Shown here: positions 27,273-38,804 of the stretch, piece by piece
Layout: every line of letters starts with the position of its first letter
Numbering within the stretch: position 1 is the first letter of the stretch
Origin: Rhizobium mongolense subsp. loessense
Lineage (GTDB): Bacteria > Pseudomonadota > Alphaproteobacteria > Rhizobiales > Rhizobiaceae
Direction of reading: 5' to 3'
Length of the DNA: 64,000 bases
NCBI RefSeq assembly: GCF_900099775.1
Contig: NZ_FMTM01000001.1
Coordinates: 186,001-250,000, forward strand
The notes under the pieces: generated by a model
Seen by the model: the letters and a program-made list of their open reading frames with translations, nothing else
The model's database searches: none
What the model was told of the DNA's origin: nothing
Translations under genes and position numbers: made by a program

Positions 27273-28676
27273 ATGGCGAAGGCCAGGACACAATTTATCT
27301 GTCAGAGCTGCGGCACGATCCACAACCGCTGGGCGGGCAAATGCGAGAACTGCGGCGAGTGGAACACCATCGTCGAGGAAGACCCGATGGGCGGGATCGG
27401 TGGCGGACCGGCAAGGACGCCGAAGAAGGGCCGCCCGGTGACGCTGACTGCGCTTTCCGGCGAGATCGAAGAAGCGCCGCGCATCCATACCGGCATCTCG
27501 GAACTCGACCGGGCGCTCGGCAGCGGTTTCGTGCGCGGCTCGGCGGTGCTCGTCGGCGGCGATCCCGGTATTGGCAAGTCGACGCTGCTGATGCAGGCGG
27601 CGGCAGCGCTTTCGCGCCGCGGTCACAAGATCATCTACGTCTCGGGCGAAGAGGCCGTGGCGCAGGTTCGGCTACGCGCCCAGCGCCTGTGCGCGGCCGA
27701 CACCGACGTGATGCTTGCCGCGGAGACCAATGTCGAGGATATCCTCGCGACGCTCGCAGACGGCAAGCGGCCGGATCTCGTCATCATCGACTCGATCCAG
27801 ACGCTCTGGAGCGAACTGGCGGAATCGGCGCCCGGGACGGTCACGCAGGTGCGCACCGGCGTGCAGTCGATGATCCGCTTCGCCAAGCAGACGGGAGCGG
27901 CCATGGTTCTCGTCGGCCACGTCACCAAGGACGGCCAGATCGCCGGTCCTCGGGTGGTGGAACACATGGTCGACGCCGTGCTCTACTTCGAAGGTGACCG
28001 CGGCCATCACTACCGCATCCTGCGCACGGTCAAGAACCGCTTCGGGCCAACCGACGAGATCGGCGTCTTCGAAATGTCCGACGGCGGCCTGCGTGAAGTC
28101 GCCAATCCATCTGAACTTTTCCTCGGCGAGCGCAATGCAAAGTCACCGGGAGCGGCGGTCTTTGCCGGCATGGAAGGAACGCGCCCGATCCTCGTCGAAG
28201 TGCAGGCGCTGGTGGCGCCGACATCGCTCGGAACGCCGCGCCGCGCCGTGGTCGGCTGGGATTCCGCCAGACTTTCGATGATCCTTGCGGTGCTCGAGGC
28301 CCATTGCGGCGTTCGGCTCGGTCAGCATGACGTCTATTTGAATGTCGCCGGCGGCTATCGTATCAGCGAGCCGGCGGCTGATCTCGCCGTCGCATCGGCA
28401 TTGGTTTCCTCGCTAGCCGGTATTGCTCTCCCGGCCGATTGCGTCTATTTCGGCGAAGTCAGCCTGTCGGGGGCCGTCCGTCCGGTTGCGCATACCCCTC
28501 AGCGCCTCAAAGAAGCCGAGAAGCTGGGATTTTCTGCAGCGCTGCTTCCGTCAGCCTCCGTCGATTTGCCGAAGGGTTCGGGCGGACGCTGGAACGAGAT
28601 CGAGAGCCTGCCGGATCTGGTCGTGCGCATTGCCGGATCCAAAGGTGCGCTACGACGTGTGGAAGACGAGGTTTGA
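27273..28676 (+). CDS. radA: DNA repair protein RadA
   Basis: RadA/Sms, 467 residues, a RecA-like ATPase that drives branch migration in recombination. The N-terminal zinc finger (CQSCG...CENCG), Walker A GGDPGIGKSTLL, the RadA-specific KNRFGPTDEIG and a C-terminal Lon-like domain are all intact. ATG at 27273 is the natural start. It is followed by cvpA, a neighbour it keeps in many alphaproteobacteria. Confidence 0.96.
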   Translation: MAKARTQFICQSCGTIHNRWAGKCENCGEWNTIVEEDPMGGIGGGPARTPKKGRPVTLTALSGEIEEAPRIHTGISELDRALGSGFVRGSAVLVGGDPGIGKSTLLMQAAAALSRRGHKIIYVSGEEAVAQVRLRAQRLCAADTDVMLAAETNVEDILATLADGKRPDLVIIDSIQTLWSELAESAPGTVTQVRTGVQSMIRFAKQTGAAMVLVGHVTKDGQIAGPRVVEHMVDAVLYFEGDRGHHYRILRTVKNRFGPTDEIGVFEMSDGGLREVANPSELFLGERNAKSPGAAVFAGMEGTRPILVEVQALVAPTSLGTPRRAVVGWDSARLSMILAVLEAHCGVRLGQHDVYLNVAGGYRISEPAADLAVASALVSSLAGIALPADCVYFGEVSLSGAVRPVAHTPQRLKEAEKLGFSAALLPSASVDLPKGSGGRWNEIESLPDLVVRIAGSKGALRRVEDEV

Positions 28677-28773
28677 TCCTTTCATTGCCATAAACGGTGA
28701 TGATATAGGATGCACACGAATGAGGCCCGACCGAACCGCATCACCCACGCGGCGGTCCTGGAGTTGAATTTAT

Positions 28774-29412
28774 ATGCCCATCACGATTTTCGACGGTATT
28801 GTCATCGGCGTCGTCCTCTTCTCCGCCGTTCTGGCGATGGTCCGCGGCTTTTCGCGCGAAGTGCTGTCGATCGCAAGCTGGGGCGGCTCGGCGGCTGCCG
28901 CCTACTACCTCTATCCGCACCTCGTTCCTTACGCGAAGAGGTACACCGATGATGACCGCATCGCGATCGTCGGCTCCGCCGCCGTCGTGTTCCTGATCGC
29001 GTTGATCGTCATCTCCTTTATCACCATGAAGATTGCCGATTTCATCATCGACAGCCGGATCGGCGCGCTCGACCGCACTTTGGGCTTCCTCTTCGGCGCG
29101 GCACGCGGCATACTGCTTCTCGTCGTGGCAGTGGCCTTCTGGAACTGGCTCGTCGATGCCGATCACCGGCCCTCTTGGGTGAACAACGCCAAGTCCAAGC
29201 CGTTCCTTGACTCGATGGTCGTAAAGCTGCAATCGGTCCTGCCTGAGGAATTCGCACAGATGGTGAAAGCCAGCGTGCTCGAGAAGGTTCAGCCGCCGGC
29301 CGAAGGCACGCAAGGCAGCAATGCACCGGCCGGCGAACAGGCCCCGGCGGATGATACAGCGCCTGCAGGTGGCGCAGCCCCGTCGGGCGGCGCGCAGCCG
29401 CAGTCGAATTGA
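28774..29412 (+). CDS. cvpA: CvpA family membrane protein
   Basis: A CvpA-family inner-membrane protein of 212 residues with four predicted helices in the first 130 residues and a disordered Pro/Ala/Gly-rich tail. The start MPITIFDGIVIGVVLFSAVLAM and FSREVLSIASW are typical. The family was named for colicin V production and is linked to purF, which lies directly downstream. Its molecular activity is not known. Confidence 0.9.
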   Translation: MPITIFDGIVIGVVLFSAVLAMVRGFSREVLSIASWGGSAAAAYYLYPHLVPYAKRYTDDDRIAIVGSAAVVFLIALIVISFITMKIADFIIDSRIGALDRTLGFLFGAARGILLLVVAVAFWNWLVDADHRPSWVNNAKSKPFLDSMVVKLQSVLPEEFAQMVKASVLEKVQPPAEGTQGSNAPAGEQAPADDTAPAGGAAPSGGAQPQSN

Positions 29413-29585
29413 CACAGTGTTCAACAGCTTGACCTGCCGCGTGGCAATTGCCATTTGAGCGGGACGTGACATAAGGGTCCGGTCGGGCATTTGCTCTGCC
29501 GGGCCCCCGCCGTTTAAAATGCCTGAATCCGGCATCATGCTATGGAAAAGCCGATCCATTCTTGTGAGAGCAAAGGCCCGCATCA

Positions 29586-31076
29586 ATGAACCAGTCCCAT
29601 TCCTCCACGCTCAACGATGAACTCGATGGAGATACACTCCACGAGGAATGCGGCGTCTTCGGCATTCTCGGCCATCCCGATGCAGCAACGCTGACGGCGC
29701 TCGGGCTTCACGCCCTCCAGCATCGCGGACAGGAAGCGGCCGGTATCGTCACCTTCGACGGCCGCCAGTTCCATACCGAAAAGCGCATGGGGCTCGTCGG
29801 CGACCACTACACCGATCCTGCAACGCTCGCGAAACTGCCAGGCTTCATCTCCATCGGCCACACGCGCTATTCGACGACGGGCGAAGTGGCACTCCGCAAC
29901 GTCCAGCCGCTCTTTGCCGAGCTGGAAGTCGGTGGCATCGCTGTCGCCCATAACGGCAACTTCACCAACGGCCTGACGCTTCGCCGTCAACTGATTGCCG
30001 ACGGCGCCATCTGTCAGTCGACCTCGGATACCGAAGTCGTCCTCCACCTGATCGCCCGCTCCAAACAGGCCTCCTCCTCTGACCGCTTTATCGATGCGAT
30101 CCGCCAGATGGAAGGCGGTTATTCGATGCTGGCCATGACCCGCACGAAGCTGATCGCCGCGCGCGACCCGATCGGCATCCGTCCGCTCGTCATGGGCGAG
30201 CTCGACGGCAAGCCGATCTTCTGTTCGGAGACCTGTGCGCTCGACATCATCGGCGCCAAATACATCCGCGACGTCGAGAACGGCGAAGTCGTCATCTGCG
30301 AAATCCAGCCGGACGGCTCGATCACCATCGACGCCCGCAAGCCCGAAACACCGAAGCCGGAGCGTCTCTGCCTCTTCGAATTTGTTTACTTCGCTCGCCC
30401 TGACTCCGTCGTCGGCGGCCGCAGCATCTATGTCGCCCGCAAGAACATGGGCATCAATCTCGCCAAGGAAGCCCCGGTCGATGCCGATGTCGTCGTGCCA
30501 GTTCCCGATGGCGGTACGCCGGCAGCGCTCGGTTACGCTCAGCAGAGTGGCATTCCTTTCGAGTACGGCATCATCCGCAACCACTATGTCGGCCGTACCT
30601 TCATTGAGCCGACGCAGCAGATCCGCGCCTTCGGCGTTAAACTGAAGCATTCGGCCAACCGGGCGATGATCCAAGGCAAGCGCGTCGTCCTCGTCGACGA
30701 TTCGATCGTGCGCGGCACCACCTCGCTGAAGATCGTCCAGATGATCCGCGACGCAGGCGCGAAGGAAGTGCACATCCGCGTCGCAAGCCCGATGATCTAT
30801 TTCCCGGACTTCTACGGCATCGATACGCCGGACGCCGACAAGCTGCTTGCCAATCAGTACAACAGCCTGAAGGCGATGTGCGATTACATCGGTGCCGATT
30901 CGCTCGAATTCCTCTCGATCGACGGGCTTTATCGTGCGGTCGGTGGAGAAGATCGCAACAACGAGAATCCGCAGTTCACCGACCACTATTTCACCGGCGA
31001 CTACCCGACGCGGCTGCTCGACAAGGAAAGCACGAGCAACGTGCGCAAGCTCGCCGTGATGGCCAGCAACGGCTAA
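29586..31076 (+). CDS. purF: Amidophosphoribosyltransferase
   Basis: PurF, 496 residues, makes 5-phosphoribosylamine from PRPP and glutamine, the first committed purine step. A 21-residue acidic propeptide precedes the N-terminal nucleophile cysteine (CGVFGILGHPD, Cys22). The PRPP loop VVLVDDSIVRGTTS is intact. Two cysteines near the C-terminal Fe-S region (Cys in LKAMCDYIGAD) fit the iron-sulfur type. Confidence 0.96.
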   Translation: MNQSHSSTLNDELDGDTLHEECGVFGILGHPDAATLTALGLHALQHRGQEAAGIVTFDGRQFHTEKRMGLVGDHYTDPATLAKLPGFISIGHTRYSTTGEVALRNVQPLFAELEVGGIAVAHNGNFTNGLTLRRQLIADGAICQSTSDTEVVLHLIARSKQASSSDRFIDAIRQMEGGYSMLAMTRTKLIAARDPIGIRPLVMGELDGKPIFCSETCALDIIGAKYIRDVENGEVVICEIQPDGSITIDARKPETPKPERLCLFEFVYFARPDSVVGGRSIYVARKNMGINLAKEAPVDADVVVPVPDGGTPAALGYAQQSGIPFEYGIIRNHYVGRTFIEPTQQIRAFGVKLKHSANRAMIQGKRVVLVDDSIVRGTTSLKIVQMIRDAGAKEVHIRVASPMIYFPDFYGIDTPDADKLLANQYNSLKAMCDYIGADSLEFLSIDGLYRAVGGEDRNNENPQFTDHYFTGDYPTRLLDKESTSNVRKLAVMASNG

Positions 31077-31170
31077 GGGACTTCATAAATCTGAATGAAC
31101 GCCGGCGGCCTCCTCTTCCCCTCATTAGGGTGGGATGCGTTTGCGCGTAACCGACACGGACGACACGATC

Positions 31171-31911
31171 ATGACCATCGACCTCAAAAACCGCATCGCA
31201 CTCGTCACCGGTGCATCGCGGGGCATCGGCTATTTCACGGCACTGGAATTGGCAAAGGCCGGAGCCCACGTGATCGCCTGCGCCCGCACGGTCGGCGGCC
31301 TCGAGGAGCTTGACGACGCGATCAAGGCGGCGGGCGGCAGCGCCACACTCGTACCTTTCGATCTTGCGGATATGAACGCCATCGACGCGCTCGGCGCCTC
31401 GATTTTCGAGCGCTGGGGCAAGCTCGACATCCTCGTAGCCAATGCCGGCGTGCTCGGTGTCATCTCGCCGATCGGCCATATCGAGGCGAAGACCTTCGAG
31501 AAGGTGATGAACATCAACGTCACGGCCACCTGGCGGCTGATCCGCTCCGTCGATCCGCTGCTGACGCGCTCGGACGCCGGCCGCGCCGTGATCATCTCTT
31601 CGGCTGCCGCTCACAAATGCCGGCCTTTCTGGGGGCCCTACTCCGCGTCGAAAGCCGCGGTCGAAGCGCTCGCCCGCACCTGGGCCGGCGAAAGCCGGTC
31701 GACGGCTCTTCGCATCACCAGCGTCGATCCCGGCGCCACCCGCACCGCCATGCGCGCCCAGGCCGTGCCCGGCGAAGATCCCGCGACGCTGCCGCATCCT
31801 TCCGAAGTCGCCAAGGCGATCCTGCCGCTCGTCGGCCCGGATGTAACCGAGACGGGCAAGCTCTTTATCGTCCGAGAGAACAGGCTGGTAGATTACCGGC
31901 TGCGGGAATAA
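31171..31911 (+). CDS. SDR family NAD(P)-dependent oxidoreductase
   Basis: A classical short-chain dehydrogenase of 246 residues. The cofactor site TGASRGIGYFTA, the NAG motif and the catalytic Ser-Tyr-Lys (SSAAAHKC, YSASKAA) are intact. The substrate is unknown. I start at the ATG at 31171 (MTIDLKNRIALVTG), which fits the family better than the in-frame ATG 12 codons before. Its stop is 3 bases from the convergent GH25 gene. Confidence 0.88.
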   Translation: MTIDLKNRIALVTGASRGIGYFTALELAKAGAHVIACARTVGGLEELDDAIKAAGGSATLVPFDLADMNAIDALGASIFERWGKLDILVANAGVLGVISPIGHIEAKTFEKVMNINVTATWRLIRSVDPLLTRSDAGRAVIISSAAAHKCRPFWGPYSASKAAVEALARTWAGESRSTALRITSVDPGATRTAMRAQAVPGEDPATLPHPSEVAKAILPLVGPDVTETGKLFIVRENRLVDYRLRE

Positions 31912-31914
31912 CGA

Positions 31915-32733
31915 CTACCGGCCGGTTGTTTCGTTGAACAGCACGGCAAGGCCCGTTTCTGTGGGGCAGAGCGCGTTGAGGTCAACCGGCCCCTCGATGC
32001 CATCGACTTTGCCGTTGTCGGCAAACTGCCATATCGACCAGCGGCCGCATTTTTCCTGCTCAGGTTCTTTGAATACGCTGCGCAGCCAGAGATAATGATC
32101 CGGGAAGCTGGATTCGTTGCCTTTCAGATATAGGTCGAAGAATTCCTGCGTGACGTAGAATATCGGCTTCCCCGGATATGTGCTCTTGATCTCGGCCAGG
32201 AACGCGTTGACTTCGGCGGTCAGCTGCTCGACCGTCGGAATTTTGGCGCAGTTGCCGACAAATTCGAGATCGATCGCAATGGGCAGCGTGCCCTGCTCGT
32301 TGGGAACTGTCGCCAATACGTTCTGCGCCTGCTCACGGCCCGGCCGGCAAAAGGTGAAGAAGTGATATGCCCCGCGCACAATGCCGGCCTCCTTTGCGGC
32401 CTGCCAGTTCCGGGCAAATCGCGTGTCCTTATGATCTCCGCCCTCTGTCGCCTTCATGATGGCGAAGCGGACATTCAATTGAGCGGCGAGCTTCTTCCAT
32501 TCGATGTCGCCCTGATGGTGGCTAACGTCGATGCCCTGAATCGGATAGTCCTTGATGGATGGATGATTGAAGCGGACCATGCCGAAATCGTAAGCCAAAT
32601 AGGAAGCGGATGCGACCGCTAGAATCGCCGCACCGATGACGGCTCGTTGAACGGCTTTCTTCACTGATGCTCTCTCGCTCCACCGCTTCCGCCAGAAAGG
32701 TTTGCGCCGGAAAGATGGCGCATTATTTGCCAT
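31915..32733 (-). CDS. GH25 lysozyme-like muramidase, membrane-anchored
   Basis: A glycoside hydrolase family 25 protein of 272 residues. A basic N terminus and one transmembrane segment (about residues 28-46) lead to the catalytic domain with GIDVSHHQGDIEW and the acidic pair in AIDLEFVGN. GH25 enzymes cleave the MurNAc-GlcNAc bond of peptidoglycan, so this is probably a periplasmic cell-wall hydrolase rather than a phage endolysin, since no phage genes surround it. The start is at MANNAPSFRRKP. Confidence 0.87.
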   Translation of the reverse strand: MANNAPSFRRKPFWRKRWSERASVKKAVQRAVIGAAILAVASASYLAYDFGMVRFNHPSIKDYPIQGIDVSHHQGDIEWKKLAAQLNVRFAIMKATEGGDHKDTRFARNWQAAKEAGIVRGAYHFFTFCRPGREQAQNVLATVPNEQGTLPIAIDLEFVGNCAKIPTVEQLTAEVNAFLAEIKSTYPGKPIFYVTQEFFDLYLKGNESSFPDHYLWLRSVFKEPEQEKCGRWSIWQFADNGKVDGIEGPVDLNALCPTETGLAVLFNETTGR

Positions 32734-32969
32734 TCCAGCCCTGCATTTGCGGTCGCGACGCCCGTCTCTTACGCAGCACTTGACCAAACATCGTTCCCGC
32801 GCCATAAAACCCGCCATGAAAACGGTTACCTGCATTATCTGCCGGAAGATTATTCGCTAGCGCGCTCGCTGGCCTGGCCGTTTTCGTCTCCCAAATACCC
32901 AAAGATGAGAAACGCCCCGGCCCGCCGGCGGCGGTATTTTTCGGGTCATTGCATTTTGGGAGAATAAAC

Positions 32970-34361
32970 ATGGCCGGCCAGCCGGAACTGAAGAAGCCGG
33001 AAATCAAGCTATACAATACGCTGACGCGCGAGGAGACGGTCTTCAAGCCCATCGATCCGCTAAACGTCCGCATGTATGTCTGCGGCCCCACGGTTTATGA
33101 CTACGCCCATATCGGCAATGCGCGGCCCGCCATCATCTTCGACGTACTGTTTCGGCTGCTTAGGCACGTCTATGGCGCCGAGCACGTTACCTATGCGCGC
33201 AATATCACCGACGTCGACGACAAGATCAACCTGCGGGCTCTGCGCGACCACCCCGGCTTGCCGCTCAACGAGGCGATCCGCCTGGTCACCGAAAAAACCG
33301 AGACGCAATATCTCGAAGATGCCACGGCTCTCGGCTGCCTTGATCCGACCATCCAGCCGCGCGCGACGGAAAACATCGCGCAGATGATCGAGATCATCGA
33401 AAAGCTGATCGCCAAGGGCCACGCCTATCAGGCGGAGGGCGAAGTGCTGTTCGACACGAAATCCATGGCGGATTACGGCGCGCTTTCGAAGCGCAATCTC
33501 GATGAGCAACAGGCGGGCGCGCGCGTCGCCGTCGATGCGCATAAGAAAAATCCCGGCGACTTCGTTCTCTGGAAGCTTTCGAGCCATAACGAACCCGGCT
33601 GGGAAAGCCCATGGGGCCGCGGCCGTCCGGGCTGGCATATCGAATGCTCGGCGATGAGCCGGCGCTATCTCGGCGAGGTCTTCGATATTCACGGCGGCGG
33701 GTTGGACCTGATCTTCCCGCACCACGAAAACGAGATCGCCCAGTCTCGTTGCGCCCACGGCACGGATGTGATGTCGAATGTCTGGATGCACAACGGCTTC
33801 CTGCAGGTCGAGGGCCGCAAGATGTCGAAATCCGAGGGCAACTTCGTCACCATCTACGAGCTGCTGCACACCGAAAAATTCGGCGGCCGGAAGTGGCCGG
33901 GCGAAGTTTTGCGGCTTGCGATGCTGATGACGCATTACCGCGAGCCGATCGATTTTTCGATCAAGCGGCTAGAAGAGGCCGAACGCCTGCTGGCGAAGTG
34001 GCCAGCGGCGGATGCCGGCGACGCGCCGCCGGACGAGGCAGTACTGAACGCGCTTGCCGACGACCTGAACACGGTCGTCGCCGTTCAGGCGCTTCATGCC
34101 CTGGCGCAGTCCGGCAACGCCGCCACCTTCGCGGCGAGCGCTGCCCTTCTCGGCGTGAAGCCGAAGGAAACGGAAGTGGATGAGGCGGTCGCCGCCGAGA
34201 TCGACAGGCGAGTGCGCGCGCGCCTTGAACTGTTGAAGGCAAAAAACTTCACTGAGGCCGACAAGATCCGCGAGACACTGCTTGCCGAGGGCATCCAGCT
34301 CAAGGACGGCAAAGATGCGGTCAGCGGCGAGCGCGTGACGACCTGGGAGGTGAAGCGGTGA
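32970..34361 (+). CDS. cysS: Cysteinyl-tRNA synthetase
   Basis: A class I aminoacyl-tRNA synthetase, 463 residues. The zinc cysteine is in [11 protein letters not shown], the HIGH-type motif is HIGNARP, and the KMSKS loop is [15 protein letters not shown] precedes the chosen ATG at 32970. A palindromic-repeat intergenic region follows. Confidence 0.97.
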   Translation: MAGQPELKKPEIKLYNTLTREETVFKPIDPLNVRMYVCGPTVYDYAHIGNARPAIIFDVLFRLLRHVYGAEHVTYARNITDVDDKINLRALRDHPGLPLNEAIRLVTEKTETQYLEDATALGCLDPTIQPRATENIAQMIEIIEKLIAKGHAYQAEGEVLFDTKSMADYGALSKRNLDEQQAGARVAVDAHKKNPGDFVLWKLSSHNEPGWESPWGRGRPGWHIECSAMSRRYLGEVFDIHGGGLDLIFPHHENEIAQSRCAHGTDVMSNVWMHNGFLQVEGRKMSKSEGNFVTIYELLHTEKFGGRKWPGEVLRLAMLMTHYREPIDFSIKRLEEAERLLAKWPAADAGDAPPDEAVLNALADDLNTVVAVQALHALAQSGNAATFAASAALLGVKPKETEVDEAVAAEIDRRVRARLELLKAKNFTEADKIRETLLAEGIQLKDGKDAVSGERVTTWEVKR

Positions 34362-34387
34362 GGTCGGTGTTATGGGGAAATGCCTCT

Positions 34388-34532
34388 TCCCAACCCGTCC
34401 CCACACATGGGAGGGGTTACTGCGCCATGCCGCTTGGAAACGACACCCCTGTCGAGCATGAAGCATCCATCGAGGTTGCCGCTGAGAATGACCGCGGCGG
34501 CGCGAACCAGACCTCCCCGTTGTGGGGAGGGC
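34388..34532. repeat. Palindromic G/C-run intergenic repeat (Rhizobium mosaic type)
   Basis: Two inverted G/C-run modules, an imperfect AACCCGTCCC/GGGAGGGGTT pair at 34392-34417 and a perfect CCTCCCC-GTTGT-GGGGAGG at 34511-34529, face each other in the cysS-GFA gap. The pattern is that of dispersed rhizobial intergenic mosaic elements. An open frame across it looks non-coding. Confidence 0.6.
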
Positions 34533-34578
34533 TGGAAGGGGTCTTTTCACCACCCACGCCAAACGGGAGGAAGTGTCG

Positions 34579-35048
34579 ATGACCGTCTACACCGGTGGCT
34601 GCCAGTGCGGTGCGATCCGATTCCGCGTGGAAGGCGAGCTTTCGCATTCGTCGATCTGCCATTGCCGCATGTGCCAGAAGGCGTTCGGCGGCTATTATGC
34701 GCCGCTTGTTTCCGTGCGCGGGGCTGATTTCGCGTGGACGCGCGGCGGGCGGAAGACATTCCGTTCCTCCAATTTCGTCGAGCGCGGCTTCTGCGACAAT
34801 TGCGGCACACCGCTGACCTATGAGGCGCCGGATGGGATGGCGATTGCAGCGGGCACGTTCGACGATCCGGCTCTTCTGCCGCCGACGATCCAGTATGGCA
34901 TCGAAGGCAAGCTGCCGTTCACGGACAAACTGCACGAGCTTCCCGGCACACGCACGGAAGACGACGTCGAGACGGCCGCATTCGTCAGTGAGATCGTCTC
35001 CTATCAGCATCCAGATCACGACACGACGGAATGGCCAGAGGAGCGCAA

Positions 35049-35052
<4 letters not shown>
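34579..35052 (+). CDS. GFA family protein, copy 1 (zinc-binding, CENP-V fold)
   Basis: A 157-residue GFA-family protein, related to glutathione-dependent formaldehyde-activating enzyme. Zinc ligands are in the conserved [13 protein letters not shown] and CDNCGTPL motifs. The family's general activity is uncertain; only a few members have been tied to S-hydroxymethylglutathione formation. First of three adjacent paralogues. GGGAGGAAG lies upstream. Its stop overlaps the GTG start of copy 2. Confidence 0.88.
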
Positions 35053-36963
<1,911 letters not shown>

Positions 36964-36985
36964 AGGCCTATGATGCGTGTCGTGG

Positions 36986-37144
36986 ATACCCCCCTCTGCC
37001 CTGTCGGGCATCTCCCCCACAAGGGGGAAGATCCGCTGTCGGCACCCGCGCGTGCAACCATCGATGCAGCGGGCGTGAGACGCCGCATATTCTCAATCTT
37101 CCCCCTTTTAGGGGAGATGTCGGCTCTGCCAGCAGAGGGGGATG
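36986..37144. repeat. RIME-like mirrored intergenic repeat
   Basis: About 160 bases with a left half containing CCCCCTCTGCC and ATCTCCCCCAC...GGGGGAAGAT and a right half carrying the inverted counterpart (ATCTTCCCCC...GGGGAGAT and GCAGAGGGGGAT). Each half holds its own small hairpin. This matches the layout of Rhizobium-specific intergenic mosaic elements as I know them. It fills most of the pip-cimA gap. Confidence 0.75.
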
Positions 37145-37184
37145 AGCCGCACGGCATAAGATCAAATGCTTCGGAGGCACCTCG

Positions 37185-38801
37185 GTGACCAGAGAAAAAG
37201 TCTACCTCTTCGACACGACGCTCCGCGACGGGCAGCAGACGCCCGGGATCGACTTCTCGGTCGAGGACAAGATTGCGATTGCGACCATGCTGGACGAGTT
37301 CGGCCTCGATTATATCGAGGGCGGATACCCGGGCGCAAACCCGACTGACACCGCTTTCTTCGCAGAGAAGCGCACCAGCCAGGCAGCATTCGTCGCTTTC
37401 GGCATGACGAAGCGACCGGGCGTTTCAGCCTCCAACGATCCAGGCCTCGCAGCGCTGTTGCAGGCAAAGAGCGATGCGATCTGTTTCGTCGCCAAGAGCT
37501 GGGACTATCACGTCAAGGTCGCGCTCGGATGCACCAACGAGGAAAACCTCGCATGCATCGCCGAAAGCGTGAAGGCGGCCATCGCCGCCGGCAAGGAGGC
37601 GCTGGTCGATTGCGAGCATTTCTTCGATGGATACAAGGCCAATCCAGCCTATGCGCTCGCCTGCGCGAAGACCGCCTATGAAGCGGGTGCTCGCTGGGTC
37701 GTGCTCTGCGACACCAATGGCGGCGCGCAGCCGCCTGAGATCCACGCCATCGTCGAGGCGGTGATTGCGGCAGGCGTTCCCGGTCACTGTCTCGGCATCC
37801 ATGCGCATAACGACACGGGCCAGGCGGTCGCCAATTCGCTTGTGGCCGTCGAGGCCGGCGTGTGCCAGATCCAAGGGACGCTCAACGGCATCGGCGAGCG
37901 TTGCGGCAATGCCAACCTGGTGACGCTGATCCCGACGCTAGCCCTGAAGGACACCTACAGCACCCGCTTCGAAACCACCATAGATGCGGAGCGGCTGGTG
38001 AACCTCACCCGGCTTTCCCATGCCTTCGACGAGCTTCTGAACCGCTCGCCGGACCATCAACTGCCCTATGTCGGCGCTTCGGCCTTCGCGACCAAGGCGG
38101 GCATCCATGCCTCCGCTCTGCTCAAGGACCCGCGCACCTACGAGCATGTACCGCCCGAAAGCGTCGGCAATTTCCGCAAGGTCATGGTCTCCGACCAGGG
38201 CGGCAAGGCGAACTTCATCAATGCTCTGAAACGCCGGGGCATCGAGGTTGCCAAGGACGACCCGAAGCTCGACCGGCTGATTTCCATCGTCAAGGAGCGT
38301 GAAGCTTCCGGCTACGCCTATGAAGGGGCGGATGCGAGCTTCGAACTGCTGGCACGCCGCACGCTTGGCACCATCCCGGAATTCTTCTCGATCGAAGGAT
38401 TCCGCGTGATGGTCGAGCGCCGCTTCGACTCGCACGGGCGGGTGAAGATCGTTTCGGAAGCCGTCGTGAAGATGGTGATCGACGGCCACACGATCATGTC
38501 GGTGGCGGAAGGCGACGGCCCGGTCAATGCGCTCGACCTGGCGCTACGCAAGGATTTCGGCAAGTATCAGCACGAAATCGACGACCTGGTTCTCGCCGAC
38601 TTCAAGGTGCGTATCCTCAACGGCGGCACCGAGGCCATCACGCGTGTATTGATCGAATCCACCGACAGCGACGGCCTGCGCTGGTGGACGGTGGGCGTGT
38701 CGGAAAATATCATCGACGCCTCGTTCCAGGCGCTGATGGATTCCGTGATCTACAAGCTGATGAAGAACCGGCAGCTGGCGGGCAAGATCGCGGCGGAGTG
38801 A
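37185..38801 (+). CDS. cimA: Citramalate synthase
   Basis: A DRE-TIM metallolyase of 538 residues. The signature DTTLRDGQQTPG is at the N terminus, the metal-binding HAHNDTG near residue 206, and a C-terminal LeuA-type allosteric domain covers about residues 400-530. Its length and layout fit the citramalate synthase clade (pyruvate plus acetyl-CoA to citramalate, towards isoleucine), distinct from 2-isopropylmalate synthase. It starts with GTG, preceded by GGAGG. It converges with the next gene with 3 bases between stops. Confidence 0.88.
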   Translation: MTREKVYLFDTTLRDGQQTPGIDFSVEDKIAIATMLDEFGLDYIEGGYPGANPTDTAFFAEKRTSQAAFVAFGMTKRPGVSASNDPGLAALLQAKSDAICFVAKSWDYHVKVALGCTNEENLACIAESVKAAIAAGKEALVDCEHFFDGYKANPAYALACAKTAYEAGARWVVLCDTNGGAQPPEIHAIVEAVIAAGVPGHCLGIHAHNDTGQAVANSLVAVEAGVCQIQGTLNGIGERCGNANLVTLIPTLALKDTYSTRFETTIDAERLVNLTRLSHAFDELLNRSPDHQLPYVGASAFATKAGIHASALLKDPRTYEHVPPESVGNFRKVMVSDQGGKANFINALKRRGIEVAKDDPKLDRLISIVKEREASGYAYEGADASFELLARRTLGTIPEFFSIEGFRVMVERRFDSHGRVKIVSEAVVKMVIDGHTIMSVAEGDGPVNALDLALRKDFGKYQHEIDDLVLADFKVRILNGGTEAITRVLIESTDSDGLRWWTVGVSENIIDASFQALMDSVIYKLMKNRQLAGKIAAE

Positions 38802-38804
38802 AGA

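Noticed and set aside
29583..30986. A 467-codon minus-strand open frame
   Set aside because: Antisense to purF, which is fully conserved.
31915..32733. GH25 lysozyme as a prophage remnant
   Set aside because: Membrane-anchored form, no phage genes nearby; ordinary cell-wall hydrolase is more likely.
34358..34582. A 74-codon open frame after cysS
   Set aside because: It reads through the palindromic repeat and has repeat-driven composition.
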